Positions 25,717-36,600 are shown, counted from the first letter of the stretch. The stretch is DNA of 64,000 bases from Helicobacter sp. MIT 00-7814 (GCF_003364115.1 NZ_NXLL01000009.1:1-64000); one strand, 5' to 3'. Numbers and translations: made by a program. Notes: generated from the sequence alone by a model not told the origin.

Positions 25717-28185
25717 ATGCAAGAATATAACCCAAAATCAATCGAGCAAAAATGGCAGGACTTTTGGCAAGAGCACAAGAGCTTTGAGCCTGAAGATTCC
25801 CAAAGCAAGGCAAAAAAATACATTCTCTCAATGTTCCCTTATCCTAGCGGGGCAATCCACATGGGGCATGTGCGAAACTACTGTATTGGAGATGCGCTAG
25901 CAAGGCATTATCGCCAGATTGGTTTTAATGTTTTGCATCCGATAGGTTGGGATTCTTTTGGAATGCCGGCTGAAAATGCTGCAATAAAACGCGGAATCCA
26001 CCCAAAAACTTGGACTTACGCAAATATTGACACAATGCGAAAAGAGCTCGCAAGCCTTGGGCTTAGCTTTTCAAAAGAGCGCGAGTTTGCCACGAGCGAT
26101 ACAATTTATACGCGTTTTGAGCAGGAATTTTTTATTAAAATGTGGGAAAAGGGGCTAATTTACCGCAAAGAGGCGTTTTTAAATTGGTGTCCTAATGATA
26201 AAACCGTGCTTGCAAATGAGCAGGTGATTGAGGGGAAATGCTGGCGGTGCGATACGCAAGTCGTGCAAAAGCGTATGTTTCAGTATTACATAAAAATCAC
26301 AAACTACGCAGAAGAGCTTTTGGCGGATTTGGAAAAGCTAGAAAATCATTGGCCCTCTCAAGTGCTCACAATGCAAAGAAATTGGATTGGGAAGTCGCGC
26401 GGGCTTGATTTTAGCTTTAAGCTTACTGCAGATTCTCAAGCAAAATGCGGAAGTGAGGGCTTTAGCGTTTTTACAACGCGTCCGGATACGATTTTTGGCG
26501 TTACTTACTGCGCGATTGCCCCAGAGCACGCTATTATAGATTCTTTACTTGCAAAAAATTTGCTCACGCCCACGCAAAAGGCGCATATTGAATCTATGCG
26601 CAAAGTCGCTTCAAAAGAGCGCGCTATGCAGGAAAAAGATGGCTTTGATTTGGGCATTAGGGCAATCCACCCATTGACAAAAGAGGAGATTCCCATTTGG
26701 GTGGCAAATTTTGTGTTGGTAGAATATGCTAATGGCGCGGTGATGAGCGTGCCAGCGCATGATGAGAGGGATTATGAGTTTGCTAAAAAATTTAATTTAC
26801 CTATAAAAATCGTGCTAAAGCCAGCGCTTGAGAATCTGCCATTTTGCGATGATGGCGAGTTGGTGGATTCTGAAAAGTTTAGCGGTTTGCAAGGCGCACA
26901 AGCGCGAGATTCTATCATTAGCTATTTTGAAAAAAATAATTTAGGAAAAGGCATTATAAACTACCGCTTGCGCGATTGGGGCGTGAGTAGGCAGCGCTAT
27001 TGGGGCGCGCCCATTCCGATGGTGCATTGTCAAAAATGCGGAATCTTGCCTGAAAAAATTGAGAATCTCCCCATCACACTTCCTGAAGATGTCAAAATCG
27101 ATGGCGAGGGAAATCCGCTTGATAAGCACCCAACTTGGAAACACTGCACTTGTCCTAAATGCGGAAGTCAAGCACTGCGCGAGAGTGACACGATGGATAC
27201 TTTTATGGAATCTAGCTGGTATTTTCTGCGCTATGCCACGCCGAGTAAGTTTTGGGAAGAATGCGCTTTTAGGCAAGAGGACATCGCGCAATGGCTGGCT
27301 GTAGATGAATATATTGGCGGGATTGAGCATGCGATTTTACACTTGTTATATGCGAGATTTTTTACAAAAGTTTTGAGGGATTTAGGCTATATGCGCTTAG
27401 ATGAGCCTTTTGCAAATCTCATCACACAAGGTATGGTGCTAAAAAATGGCGCGAAAATGAGCAAGTCAAAAGGCAATGTCGTCGAGCCAAATGATTTAAT
27501 TGCGCGTTTTGGTGCGGATACGGCGCGACTTTTTGTGCTTTTTGCAGCACCTCCGACGAAAGATTTGGAATGGAATGATTCTGCGGTGGAGGGCGCTTTT
27601 AGATTCTTAAAGCGCTTGTGGGATAGAAGCAAGGATATTATCCCAAGCAAAACTCTGCCAAAAATAGAATCTAGCGCGCTTAATAAGTCTCAAAAGCTCG
27701 CGCGCAAAAAGGTGTATGAAGCCTTGCAGAAATCCTATGATATTTTTAGCAAAAAGCAAGCAGGCTATGCGTTTAATACGCTGATTGCGGCGTGTATGGA
27801 GGCGTTTAATGCGCTAAGTGAGCAACTAAATGATGGAGATTCTCAAAAGCTAGCAAAAGAGGTGCTAAGTGAGGGTTATTTTATTATTTTGCATATTTTA
27901 GAGCCTATCGTGCCACATATTTGCTGGGAGCTAAGCGAGCAGTATTTTGGGCGAGCAAATTTCACAAAGTTAGATATTGATACAAATGCGCTCAAAAGCG
28001 ATGATGTGACAATCGCCATTACGATAAATGGCAAAAAGCGCGCGCAAATTGAAGTGCCAAATAATTTGGAAAATAAAGAGGTTTTGCGTCTTGCTAAGGA
28101 AAGTGCTGGGAAATGGCTAGAAGGCGAGATTCTCAAAGAAATTGTCGTGCCAAATAAATTAGTAAATTTTGTCATAAAGCCTTAG
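25717..28185 (+). CDS. leuS: Leucyl-tRNA synthetase
   Basis: 822 residues, a class I synthetase. The HIGH signature is HMGH at residues 48-51 in [14 protein letters not shown] and the KMSKS loop is KMSKSKGN. The zinc-type region, the CP1 editing domain ([20 protein letters not shown], residues about 250-270) and the anticodon-binding C-terminal part are present. The start ATG 25717 follows AAGGATAG. It is the first gene of a series with lptE, an unknown gene, folC, csd2, csd1, ccmA and mfd; H. pylori has nearly the same order (HP1547 to HP1541). Confidence 0.97.
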   Translation: MQEYNPKSIEQKWQDFWQEHKSFEPEDSQSKAKKYILSMFPYPSGAIHMGHVRNYCIGDALARHYRQIGFNVLHPIGWDSFGMPAENAAIKRGIHPKTWTYANIDTMRKELASLGLSFSKEREFATSDTIYTRFEQEFFIKMWEKGLIYRKEAFLNWCPNDKTVLANEQVIEGKCWRCDTQVVQKRMFQYYIKITNYAEELLADLEKLENHWPSQVLTMQRNWIGKSRGLDFSFKLTADSQAKCGSEGFSVFTTRPDTIFGVTYCAIAPEHAIIDSLLAKNLLTPTQKAHIESMRKVASKERAMQEKDGFDLGIRAIHPLTKEEIPIWVANFVLVEYANGAVMSVPAHDERDYEFAKKFNLPIKIVLKPALENLPFCDDGELVDSEKFSGLQGAQARDSIISYFEKNNLGKGIINYRLRDWGVSRQRYWGAPIPMVHCQKCGILPEKIENLPITLPEDVKIDGEGNPLDKHPTWKHCTCPKCGSQALRESDTMDTFMESSWYFLRYATPSKFWEECAFRQEDIAQWLAVDEYIGGIEHAILHLLYARFFTKVLRDLGYMRLDEPFANLITQGMVLKNGAKMSKSKGNVVEPNDLIARFGADTARLFVLFAAPPTKDLEWNDSAVEGAFRFLKRLWDRSKDIIPSKTLPKIESSALNKSQKLARKKVYEALQKSYDIFSKKQAGYAFNTLIAACMEAFNALSEQLNDGDSQKLAKEVLSEGYFIILHILEPIVPHICWELSEQYFGRANFTKLDIDTNALKSDDVTIAITINGKKRAQIEVPNNLENKEVLRLAKESAGKWLEGEILKEIVVPNKLVNFVIKP

Positions 28186-28191
28186 TAAAAA

Positions 28192-28803
28192 ATGAAAATA
28201 AATAAAAAATTTAGAATCCACCTTTGCACGCTATGCTTAAGCGCGCTTTTGCTGGCGTGCGGATATGTGCCTGTGAGTAAATATGCGGATTCTGTGTTTG
28301 CGCAGGGCGTGTATGTGGAGCTAACGATGAATCCACTTATGCCTGAAGCCTCTGTGGGTGCCAAAGATGCAATCAATCTTGCAGTTTTGACGCGCTTTAA
28401 AAATACGCTTGTGCCAAAACAGCGCGCGCATACAATTATCGATATGCGTGTGAATTCCGTGAGTAATTCCCCTATTGCGTATGATGAAAATGGCTTTGTG
28501 AGCTTTTATCGTGTCACTGTGAGCCTTAGTTTTGAAGTGAAAAATGACGGGAAAAGTGGCTTGAAAGTTAATAACACAGGCTATTATGACTATGCGGCGA
28601 ACTCGACTTCAGCCGTTGTGATTGAAGATGCTAAGCTTAATGCTGTCACAAATGCCACAACTCAAGCGCTTGATAAGTTTATCTCGCAAGTAGCTTTCTA
28701 TGGAAGTCAAATGGAAAGCAAAATGGAAGGCAAGACACAAGCTAATCAACCCCCAAAAAAGGCAAAATCTAAAACAGCGCAAGAGAAAAAGGATTCTAAT
28801 TGA
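28192..28803 (+). CDS. lptE: LPS-assembly lipoprotein LptE
   Basis: 203 residues. The signal ends in LLLACGYVPVSKYADSVF, with lipidated Cys23 followed by the G-Y start common to LptE. A single alpha/beta domain (about 40-180) then a lysine-rich tail. LptE plugs the LptD barrel in the outer membrane and helps insert lipopolysaccharide. Position directly after leuS, as in C. jejuni and E. coli, supports the call; sequence similarity within the family is generally low. Its TGA overlaps the TTG of the next gene. Confidence 0.8.
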   Translation: MKINKKFRIHLCTLCLSALLLACGYVPVSKYADSVFAQGVYVELTMNPLMPEASVGAKDAINLAVLTRFKNTLVPKQRAHTIIDMRVNSVSNSPIAYDENGFVSFYRVTVSLSFEVKNDGKSGLKVNNTGYYDYAANSTSAVVIEDAKLNAVTNATTQALDKFISQVAFYGSQMESKMEGKTQANQPPKKAKSKTAQEKKDSN

Positions 28804-30098
28804 AAGATACTTATTCTCTTGTGTTTGAAGCGCTCAAAGTCGCTAAAACGCGCAATCTAGATTCCAAAGATACCGCCTTGCTTATCACCCAGCACCTCTA
28901 CCAACAGCGCAAGCAAGAAAGTAGCGATTTAGAGCAGGCAAAAAATCTTAAAAACCTTTCAAATAACCTTAATGTCGTTTTAATAAAAATTATCCGCGAT
29001 ATCTTTTCCTTGCGCAATAAAGGTAAATACGAGCAGCTTTTCCGCATTGGCGCGCTGAACTCCACACAAGGACTAAAGGAACTGCAAGAGCATTGGAATG
29101 AATTTTACAAAAATAAAGATTATGTAAAAATCCAGCAAATGCTTACAAACTCTTTGTTAAAAGCCTTTAATTTAGGCATTTCACAAAACCCTGCCAAATT
29201 ACAAGAGCTCATCGCTGCCATTACTGCGCACCCTGAAAATCTCGGCGATTTGGATTTTTTAGAGCGCATTAATGAAGCGCTGCAAAGCAAAAAAGAGCTA
29301 GAATCTAAGGAGCTAGAGAGTGTCGTTGAGCTTAGCCATGGCTTTTTTATGCAGCTTTTAAATGCAAAGATTAATGAAGAAAATATGAGTGTGCCTAAGA
29401 ATCCCTTTAGCGAGCAAAAAAATAGGGCAGGGCTGTATGAGCTTTGTGAGCTGTGGCGCAAGGAATGCCAAAGCTTAAATTTAGACAAATATCTAGCCAA
29501 ATATCCCCAGCTAAAGCCAACCGCACTTTCTCCTGCGACAACTTCCACAAAAACACTCAAAAAAACAAAAACCTTTAGCCTCAATCAAGCCCCAACCAAC
29601 GCAAATGAAACGCAGGAAAAAGAACATTTCGAGCCAGCGCAAGAAGAGGAAAAAGATTTACTCCCGCTCACAATTCCTATGCTTGAGGCGCTCAATGCGC
29701 TTGAAGTAAGCCCGCTATGCGTGATACGGCTAAAAAATCATCAAAATATTTTCCACTCTTTTGGGCAAAGTGGCTATGTGCGCGTGAAAAATATGTTGCG
29801 CCTTATGTTTGTGGAAAAAATGCAAGCTTTTATCACGCAAAAAGATGTTTTTGAGCCATGCGAAGGTGTGTTTTACCTCCTTGCAAATGGTGATATGAAA
29901 GAGGTTACAAAGACATTTAATGCGTTTTTGCATTCCCTTAGCGCGCAGGTTTTTAGCTTTAGAGAGCAAAAGGAGGTGCTTGAGTTTGAAGGGCGCATTT
30001 TTGAAAAAAATGACTTAGAGGGCTTGCAGGAATTGCAGGATTTTATCAGAGGTGGCGCAAACACGCAAAATGACACAGCAAAGGCAAACGAGCAGTGA
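28800..30098 (+). CDS. Unknown cytoplasmic protein of the leuS-mfd operon
   Basis: A 432-residue hydrophilic protein without signal or membrane segments. The N-terminal half (about 1-250) is helical and rich in leucine and glutamine; a disordered, T/K/P/E-rich linker occupies about 255-295; the C-terminal part (about 300-425) is a compact alpha/beta domain (LCVIRLKNHQNIFHSFGQSG, then EKMQAFITQKDVFEPCEGVFYLLANG). That last part faintly recalls a degenerate GGDEF-like fold, without catalytic residues, a low-certainty impression. Start is TTG 28800 with AAAGGA upstream; it overlaps the lptE stop (TTGA). C. jejuni has a gene in this position (Cj1089c). Confidence 0.75.
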   Translation: MKDTYSLVFEALKVAKTRNLDSKDTALLITQHLYQQRKQESSDLEQAKNLKNLSNNLNVVLIKIIRDIFSLRNKGKYEQLFRIGALNSTQGLKELQEHWNEFYKNKDYVKIQQMLTNSLLKAFNLGISQNPAKLQELIAAITAHPENLGDLDFLERINEALQSKKELESKELESVVELSHGFFMQLLNAKINEENMSVPKNPFSEQKNRAGLYELCELWRKECQSLNLDKYLAKYPQLKPTALSPATTSTKTLKKTKTFSLNQAPTNANETQEKEHFEPAQEEEKDLLPLTIPMLEALNALEVSPLCVIRLKNHQNIFHSFGQSGYVRVKNMLRLMFVEKMQAFITQKDVFEPCEGVFYLLANGDMKEVTKTFNAFLHSLSAQVFSFREQKEVLEFEGRIFEKNDLEGLQELQDFIRGGANTQNDTAKANEQ

Positions 30099-31393
30099 AT
30101 CTAGAAAATTATTTGCAAAGCAAAGGCGCGGAAGTCGCACCTTTTGATCCCTTGCGCGCGAAGAGAATCTACGCAAAGCTTAAGCCACATTTGCGCCTGC
30201 CTGCGCATATAATCCACATTTTAGGCACAAATGGCAAAGGCAGCACGGGGCGCTTTCTTGCACTTGGCTTATTGCAAAATCAAAAAAGCGTTTTGCATTT
30301 CACCTCGCCACATTTATTTAGCTTTAATGAGCGCTTTTATCGCAATGGTGCGAATGTGGATTTTCCCACGCTAGAGCGCGCGCATGAGTTTTTACAGAAG
30401 TTTGATTTTGTGAGTGAATCAAGCTATTTTGAATACGCTACTTTTTTGGCACTCACTTTGGCGCAAGATTACGAATTTTTGGTATTAGAAGCTGGGCTTG
30501 GCGGGGAGTTTGACTCCACAAGCGCGCTAGATTCTGATTTAAGCTTTTTTACGCCTATCGGGCTAGATCATAAGGAGTTTTTGGGTGATAATATAGAATC
30601 TGTAGCTGGAAGCAAACTGCGCGCTATGGGGAAAAATGTCATTTTAGCAAAGCAAGAATTCCCCCAAAGTGTGGAAATCGCAAAAACAATCGCTATAGAA
30701 TCTGGTGCGAAACTTTTTTGCCTTAGCACAATGCGTGATGAAAAAGAATTTATAGAGAATCTGCGCGCTTTTGATGAGCTTTTTAAAAAGCAAGATTCTT
30801 TTTGTGCTAACTCTATTTGCACGCCTACGCCTGAGCAAGTTTTTGAAAGCCTTAAAGCTTATTGCGCGCGCAATGAATATGCGCCATTTTTAGAGCAGAA
30901 TCTTTTTGGTGCGCTTTTTGCTTTAAAATTTTTTGGGTTAGATTTTGATTTTAGCACGCTCAAAAAGCTTGATTTGCGCGCAAGGTGTGAGAAAATCGAG
31001 CCAAATATTTTGCTTGATGTCGGGCATAATGTGGAATGTGCAAAGGCGCTAAAAGTGGCGATAGAGAAATTTTTTAAGGGAAAAAAGCCAATATTAGTGT
31101 ATAATACCTACTTTGACAAAGACGCTTCCACCATCATCAAACTGCTAAAGCCCTGTATTAGCGAGGTTGCGATTTTTAGGATTGAAGGAAATCCGCGCAT
31201 AATGCCTTTGGGGGATTTGGAAAAAATTTTAGATGAGCTGGAAGTCAGCTTTAGGTATTTTGATTTTGCGGATTTAGATTCTGCAGATTTGTGCGGGGAG
31301 CGGTGCTATGTGGTATTTGGCTCTTTTAGCGTGGCGGAAGGATTTTTAAAGCAAAGAGATTCTAGGCAAACTTTAGAATCTAAGCGTTTTTGA
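30095..31393 (+). CDS. folC: Folylpolyglutamate/dihydrofolate synthase
   Basis: Adds glutamate to dihydropteroate or tetrahydrofolate using ATP. The P-loop is GTNGKGST (44-51). FTSPHLFSFNERF and LEAGLGGEFDSTSALDSDLSFFTPIGLDHKEFLG are the conserved Mur-ligase-like motifs, with the C-terminal domain ending in LLDVGHNVECAKAL. 432 residues, typical. The GTG start at 30095 overlaps the preceding TGA (GTGA), so translation is probably coupled. It sits between the unknown gene and csd2. Confidence 0.93.
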   Translation: MNLENYLQSKGAEVAPFDPLRAKRIYAKLKPHLRLPAHIIHILGTNGKGSTGRFLALGLLQNQKSVLHFTSPHLFSFNERFYRNGANVDFPTLERAHEFLQKFDFVSESSYFEYATFLALTLAQDYEFLVLEAGLGGEFDSTSALDSDLSFFTPIGLDHKEFLGDNIESVAGSKLRAMGKNVILAKQEFPQSVEIAKTIAIESGAKLFCLSTMRDEKEFIENLRAFDELFKKQDSFCANSICTPTPEQVFESLKAYCARNEYAPFLEQNLFGALFALKFFGLDFDFSTLKKLDLRARCEKIEPNILLDVGHNVECAKALKVAIEKFFKGKKPILVYNTYFDKDASTIIKLLKPCISEVAIFRIEGNPRIMPLGDLEKILDELEVSFRYFDFADLDSADLCGERCYVVFGSFSVAEGFLKQRDSRQTLESKRF

Positions 31394-31416
31394 GACTTTT
31401 CTTTAAGGAGTGGCTG

Positions 31417-32337
31417 GTGCAAAATAAACTTATGATTTCTATCGTTGATGATGAGGGTTCAAAGCAGTTTAGCATTCATCGCGTGATTAAAAAGGTGCTT
31501 TTTTATTTAGGCGTTGGCATTGTGGTGTTGCTTGTGTCGTATTTGCTAATGGTGAAACTCCTTATTAGCGAGCTTGATTCTCTTATCGCAGAAAAAAATG
31601 AGGTGCGCAATAAATTCCAAGAAATTTATGAAAAAAATAACGAACTCGCGCGCAATGTAGAATACAAAACAAACGAGCTTTTTAAAGCAAGTAGCAGGAT
31701 TAACGAGCTGGAAAAAATTGTTAATATTTATAAAAATTCAGATTCTCTTATCGATGAGCAAAATTATGAGATTGATTTAGAGGATCTAAGCGATATACAA
31801 AAGCAAATCGTGCTAAAAATTATCCCAAATGGCGATCCGATAAGGGGCTATGATTGGGACAAGCACGCAAATTTGCAGTCTAAAAAAGCCGAGGCGTTTT
31901 TTTATGAGATTCCACAAGGCACGCCGATTTATGCCACTGCAAATGGCATTGTGGATAGCATAAGCAACGCAAAAGGCGGGACTTATGGCACTTATGTAAA
32001 ACTCGCGCATTCTTTTGGATTTACTTCGGTGTATGCGCATTTGCAAAAACCGCTCGTGCAAAAGGGAGAATTTGTAATCAAAGGACAGCTCATAGGCTAC
32101 AGCGGGCAGAGTGGGGCAAGCAAAAAAGAGGACTTGCTCTATGAATTGCGCTTTTTGGGATCGCCACTTTCCACAAGCGAATATGCGCGCTGGGATCTTA
32201 GCAACTTCAACGCAGTAACGCAAAATAAAGATCAAATCGACTGGAAAAGCCTTGTGTGGGCGCTTGATGACTTAGCGCAATTGCAAAGCTACCGCACCGC
32301 AAAAGCTGATACTAATCAAAACGAAATCCACCAATAA
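31417..32337 (+). CDS. csd2: M23-family cell-shape protein Csd2, catalytically inactive
   Basis: About 306 residues: short cytoplasmic start, one transmembrane helix (about residues 26-46), a coiled coil to about residue 100, then a LytM/M23 fold (TPIYATANGIVDSISNAKGG). The zinc ligands are missing: the HxxxD position reads SKKAEAFFYE and the final HxH position reads KKEDLLYEL. H. pylori Csd2 also lacks these and acts as a partner of Csd1 in helical shape. I chose GTG 31417 because AAGGAG lies six bases before it and the product then aligns with the Csd1 start; an upstream TTG at 31390 overlaps the folC stop. Confidence 0.9.
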   Translation: MQNKLMISIVDDEGSKQFSIHRVIKKVLFYLGVGIVVLLVSYLLMVKLLISELDSLIAEKNEVRNKFQEIYEKNNELARNVEYKTNELFKASSRINELEKIVNIYKNSDSLIDEQNYEIDLEDLSDIQKQIVLKIIPNGDPIRGYDWDKHANLQSKKAEAFFYEIPQGTPIYATANGIVDSISNAKGGTYGTYVKLAHSFGFTSVYAHLQKPLVQKGEFVIKGQLIGYSGQSGASKKEDLLYELRFLGSPLSTSEYARWDLSNFNAVTQNKDQIDWKSLVWALDDLAQLQSYRTAKADTNQNEIHQ

Positions 32338-32358
32338 AAATTTATAGAATCCAGCCTC

Positions 32359-33303
32359 ATGAGTAGTAAGCGCCTTATTTTGATGATAACCGACCAAGAT
32401 GGGACGCGCTCTATTAATATCCACTCAATTTTCCGCCAAATCGGGCTTTATGCGCTGATTTTAATCCTCGTGCTTATCATTTATGGTATAGTTTCAATTA
32501 GAGCATTTAAAGAGGAAATCGTTAGCATCTCTTCGCTTAATGAAATCATCGCTCAGCAGTATGAAAAAATGCAAGAAAAAAACACCTACCTAAACTCGCA
32601 AATCCAGCAACGCTCGGAAGAAATTATGCTTGTGGGAGATAGAGTAGAGGATTTAGAAAGTGTGATAGGCGTGGATGAAGAGGCGCTTAATAATACAAAG
32701 GAGGATTTGCGCGAGCGCATCGATATAGCCTCTCTTACAGGTTCGCAAAAAGCCTTTGTGATGAAGTTTATCCCAAATGGCTATCCGCTTGATTATTATA
32801 AGCGCATTTCAGCGGACTTTGGCTATCGCATCCATCCTCTGTTTTTTACGAAGCATTTGCATACAGGCATAGATTTTGCCACAGATATCGGCACACCAAT
32901 TTATGCCACAGCCGATGGAGTGGTGGAGTTTGCCCAGATGGGACATGATGGCGGTTATGGGAATCTAGTCAAACTCGACCACTCTTATGGATTTAGGACC
33001 TATTACGCCCATTTGAATAAAATTGTCGTCACGCGTGGCAGTTTTGTCAAAAAAGGGCAGGTGATAGCCTATTCTGGGAATAGTGGCGTTAGCACAGGAC
33101 CTCATTTGCATTATGAGATAAGATTCTTAGGAAGCGTGCTTGATCCTAAGAATTTTATCGAATGGAAAATGAGCGACTTTTCCTCAATCTTTGAAAACGA
33201 AAGGAATGTATCATGGCAATCTTTACTAACGACAATAAACAATTTGATGGAGGAAGCACCTCTTCTGGAGGAGCAACAATCATCGCACAGGGAACAAGAA
33301 TAA
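32359..33303 (+). CDS. csd1: M23-family DD-endopeptidase Csd1
   Basis: 314 residues with the same layout as Csd2: a transmembrane helix near 28-47, coiled coil (about 50-115), then the M23 domain. Metal ligands are complete: His168 and Asp172 in HTGID, His249 and His251 in HLH; Tyr216 and His218 (YYAHL) complete the active site. In H. pylori this enzyme trims peptide crosslinks in the sacculus to give helical shape, working with Csd2 and the bactofilin CcmA. Its last 91 bases overlap ccmA in another frame. Confidence 0.93.
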   Translation: MSSKRLILMITDQDGTRSINIHSIFRQIGLYALILILVLIIYGIVSIRAFKEEIVSISSLNEIIAQQYEKMQEKNTYLNSQIQQRSEEIMLVGDRVEDLESVIGVDEEALNNTKEDLRERIDIASLTGSQKAFVMKFIPNGYPLDYYKRISADFGYRIHPLFFTKHLHTGIDFATDIGTPIYATADGVVEFAQMGHDGGYGNLVKLDHSYGFRTYYAHLNKIVVTRGSFVKKGQVIAYSGNSGVSTGPHLHYEIRFLGSVLDPKNFIEWKMSDFSSIFENERNVSWQSLLTTINNLMEEAPLLEEQQSSHREQE

Positions 33304-33626
33304 AGGGCGAAATAAACATCGATTGTCGCTTGCATATCGATGGCGATTTTGAAGGTGTGATTAACTCAAAAGACACCGTTATGGTGGGTAAAAGTGGCGT
33401 TGTGAGAGGCGAGATTCACACAAATGCGCTCGTAGTAGCGGGGAAATTTATCGGAAATTCTATCTCTAACTTTTTGGAGCTTAAGGCGCAAGGGCGTATT
33501 GAAGGCGTTATCACGGCAAGTGAGCTTGTGATTGAGCGCAAAGGTGTATTTGTAGGGGAAAGCAAAATTAAAGATTCTAAAACAAGCGCCCAACCTCAAG
33601 CTAAGCCAAAGGAAGGCAAGGAATAA
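33213..33626 (+). CDS. ccmA: Bactofilin CcmA
   Basis: 137 residues. After a short N-tail, TIIAQGTRIKGEINIDCRLHIDGDFEGVINSKD enters the right-handed beta-helix of the bactofilin family with hexad repeats through ASELVIERKGVFVGE; a lysine/glutamine-rich tail follows. Polymers of this protein on the inner membrane recruit Csd peptidases and steer wall synthesis to the outer side of the helix. The ATG lies inside csd1 and has AAAGGA upstream; the overlap (33213-33303) is in a different frame. mfd follows after six bases. Confidence 0.92.
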   Translation: MAIFTNDNKQFDGGSTSSGGATIIAQGTRIKGEINIDCRLHIDGDFEGVINSKDTVMVGKSGVVRGEIHTNALVVAGKFIGNSISNFLELKAQGRIEGVITASELVIERKGVFVGESKIKDSKTSAQPQAKPKEGKE

Positions 33627-33632
33627 GTAAAT

Positions 33633-36600
33633 TTGCAAGAGTTACTTTACAATTCTTTTGATAAATTTGCCTTCAATTTTGCCTCTAATGGCGCAAATAG
33701 CACCGCTTGCGTGCTAGCATTAGCAGATTACAAAGAGGCGCTAAGCGCGTGGAATTTTTTTGATTTTTTTTACAATAACCCACAGCTTGCCCCAAATTTT
33801 GCGTCAAAAAATCCCAAAACTTCAGAATCTGCGCCAAAATCTAGTGATTTTTCTAGGGATTTTAAGCCACCAAAGCCTTTCTTGCTTCCGGAAGTGCGCG
33901 CGCATTTTGGCGAGGATTTGAGCCCTTATAGAGAGGATTTGCTTTCACTTTTTCAAACCCTGCGTGAGTTTTATGATTTTGGTGGTAAAAAGATTCTCTG
34001 CGCGCCGATTTCTAGCATTCTCTACCCACTGCCAAAGCCCGCGCTCTTAAGCTCGTTTCATATTTCAAAGCAAAGCACACTTTCGCCCCAAGCGCTTTTT
34101 GAGAAGCTCTTAGAGTTTGGCTATGAAAGCGTGGAAGTCGTGGAGCTAAGCGGTGAAGTAAGCGTGCGCGGGGAGATTATAGACATTTTTATGCCAAGCT
34201 TTGAGCTGCCTTATAGAATCTGCTTTTTTGGTGATAATATTGAGAGTATCCGCGTGTTTGAGCCAAGCACGCAAATCAGCCAAAAAGATGAGTTTGACGA
34301 CTTGCAAATCCCGCCAAGTTTTTTTAATACCACGCCTTTGGGTGCGGTTTCTGATATGGATTCTGCTGACTTTCAAAATAGCGCACAAAGTTTGTGGAAT
34401 CTCGGCGAAAATGGCGCGCTTTTGCTCACAAATTTCCCTAGCTTTATCACGCCTAGCGCACTTAGCGAGGCTAAGGAAATTGCAAGTTTGCAAAAAAGCA
34501 TTGATGAAGCACAAGAGGACTTCACGCAAGAGAATTTAGAGCAAGAGGATTTGATACAAGAGAATTTTACACAAGCGCTAGATTCCAAAAACACGCAAGA
34601 ATCTAGCGCCAAACCCCCTTGCGCGCTTGATTATCTTGCAGATTTTATACTTTTAGATTCTCAAAATACTAGTAAAAATAGTGAGAGCGCAGAAATCACC
34701 TTTTCGCCCAAAATGTTAGAATCCCTGCTGTCCTTGCATTCCCAAAAAGATATTATTTTGCTCGCGCCAAATATGGCACTTTTGAAATCCCATGGGCTAG
34801 ATTTTTCGCAAATCCCGCCAAAGCTTGAGCCAAGATTCCAAAAATTAGGGATAAAAAATATCAAAGCCATCATTTGCCCCAATGTGCTTAATCTCCTTAC
34901 GCCAACAAAGCTTTTTCTTTCTTTTAACACGCTAGAATCCACCAAAAAAGCGCGCAAAAGACATTCTAAGCTTCTGCTAAATGAACTTAATATCGGCGAG
35001 TATATAGTGCATAGCGATTATGGCGTGGGGATTTTTAAGGGGCTTAAGAGCGTGAGTGTGCTTGGTGTGGTGCGCGATTTTATTGAGATTGCCTATCAAG
35101 GCGAGGATAAGCTGCTATTGCCTGTGGATAGGCTCGAGCTGATTGAACGCTTTGTAGCGGATTCTGGCAGTGTGCCTGTGATTGATAGGCTAGGCAAGGG
35201 CAGTTTTGCTAAACTCAAAGAGAGCGTGCGTAAAAAACTGCTAGAAATCGCAAGCGGGATTATCGAGCTAGCCGCAAGGCGCGAGCTTACAAGAGGCATT
35301 AAGGTGGATTGTCAAAATGTGCTTTTGCAAAAATTCTTGCAAAGCGCACCTTTTGAGCTCACAGAGGATCAAGAGCGCAGTATTGATGAGATTTTCAAGG
35401 ATTTAGAATCCGGGCGCGTGATGGATAGGCTTTTGAGCGGTGATGTGGGATTTGGCAAGACGGAAGTTGCGATGAGCGCAATGTGTGCGCTTGTCTTGCA
35501 AGGCTATCAATGCGCATTTTTAGCGCCCACCACGCTTTTGAGCTCGCAACATTTTAGCTCGCTTAGCACTCGCTTTGATTCTATGCTAAAAAGCAATGGG
35601 AATCCCGTGAGAATAGCAAAAGTAGATAGATTTGTAAGCGCGAAAGAAAAGACACGCATCGCACAAGAGCTAAAAAATGGAAAAATCGACATTGTCATCG
35701 GCACGCACGCACTTTTGGGATTGGAGTTTCACAATCTAGGGCTTGTCATCATCGATGAAGAGCACAAATTTGGCGTGAAGCAAAAAGAAAAAATAAAATC
35801 ACTTTGCGCGGATACGCATTTGCTTTCCATGAGTGCCACGCCAATCCCGCGCACGCTAAATATGGCGCTTTCAAAGATTAAGGGCTTTAGCACGCTTCGC
35901 ACACCGCCACTTATGCGTAAGGGCGTGCGGACATTTCTTAAACCGCATAATAACAGCCTCGTGCGCGAAGTCATTATGCGCGAGCTACGCCGTGGCGGGC
36001 AGGTGTTTTATATCCACAACAATATCGCAAGTATTGAATCTAAGAAAAAAGAGTTGCTCGCACTTTTGCCAAATCTTAACATCGCGGTGCTACATTCTCA
36101 AATCGATAGCGTGGATTCTGAAGATATTATGCAAGGATTTTTACAGGGCAAAAGTCAAGTGCTTCTTTGCACCAGCATTGTGGAATCTGGCTTGCACCTG
36201 CCAAATGCAAACACAATCATCATCGAAGAGGCAAACCGCTTTGGTATCGCGGATCTGCACCAATTGCGCGGAAGAGTAGGCAGGGGCGATAGAGAGGGCT
36301 TTTGCTATTTGCTTGTGAGAGATGAAGATTCTCTAGGTGATGAGGCAAAAAAGCGCCTAAGCGCGTTAGAGAAAAATTCCTACCTCGGAAGTGGGGAAAA
36401 TCTCGCTTACCACGACTTAGAAATACGCGGTGGTGGGAATCTGCTCGGACAAGCCCAAAGCGGACATATCAAAAAAATCGGCTATGGGCTGTATCTTAGC
36501 ATGCTTGAAGAATGCGTAAATAAGCTTAGCGGGCAAGGTGAAGAGAAAAAATCTCAAGTGGATTTGAAAATCAACCTAAGCGCGTATCTCAACCCCGAGC

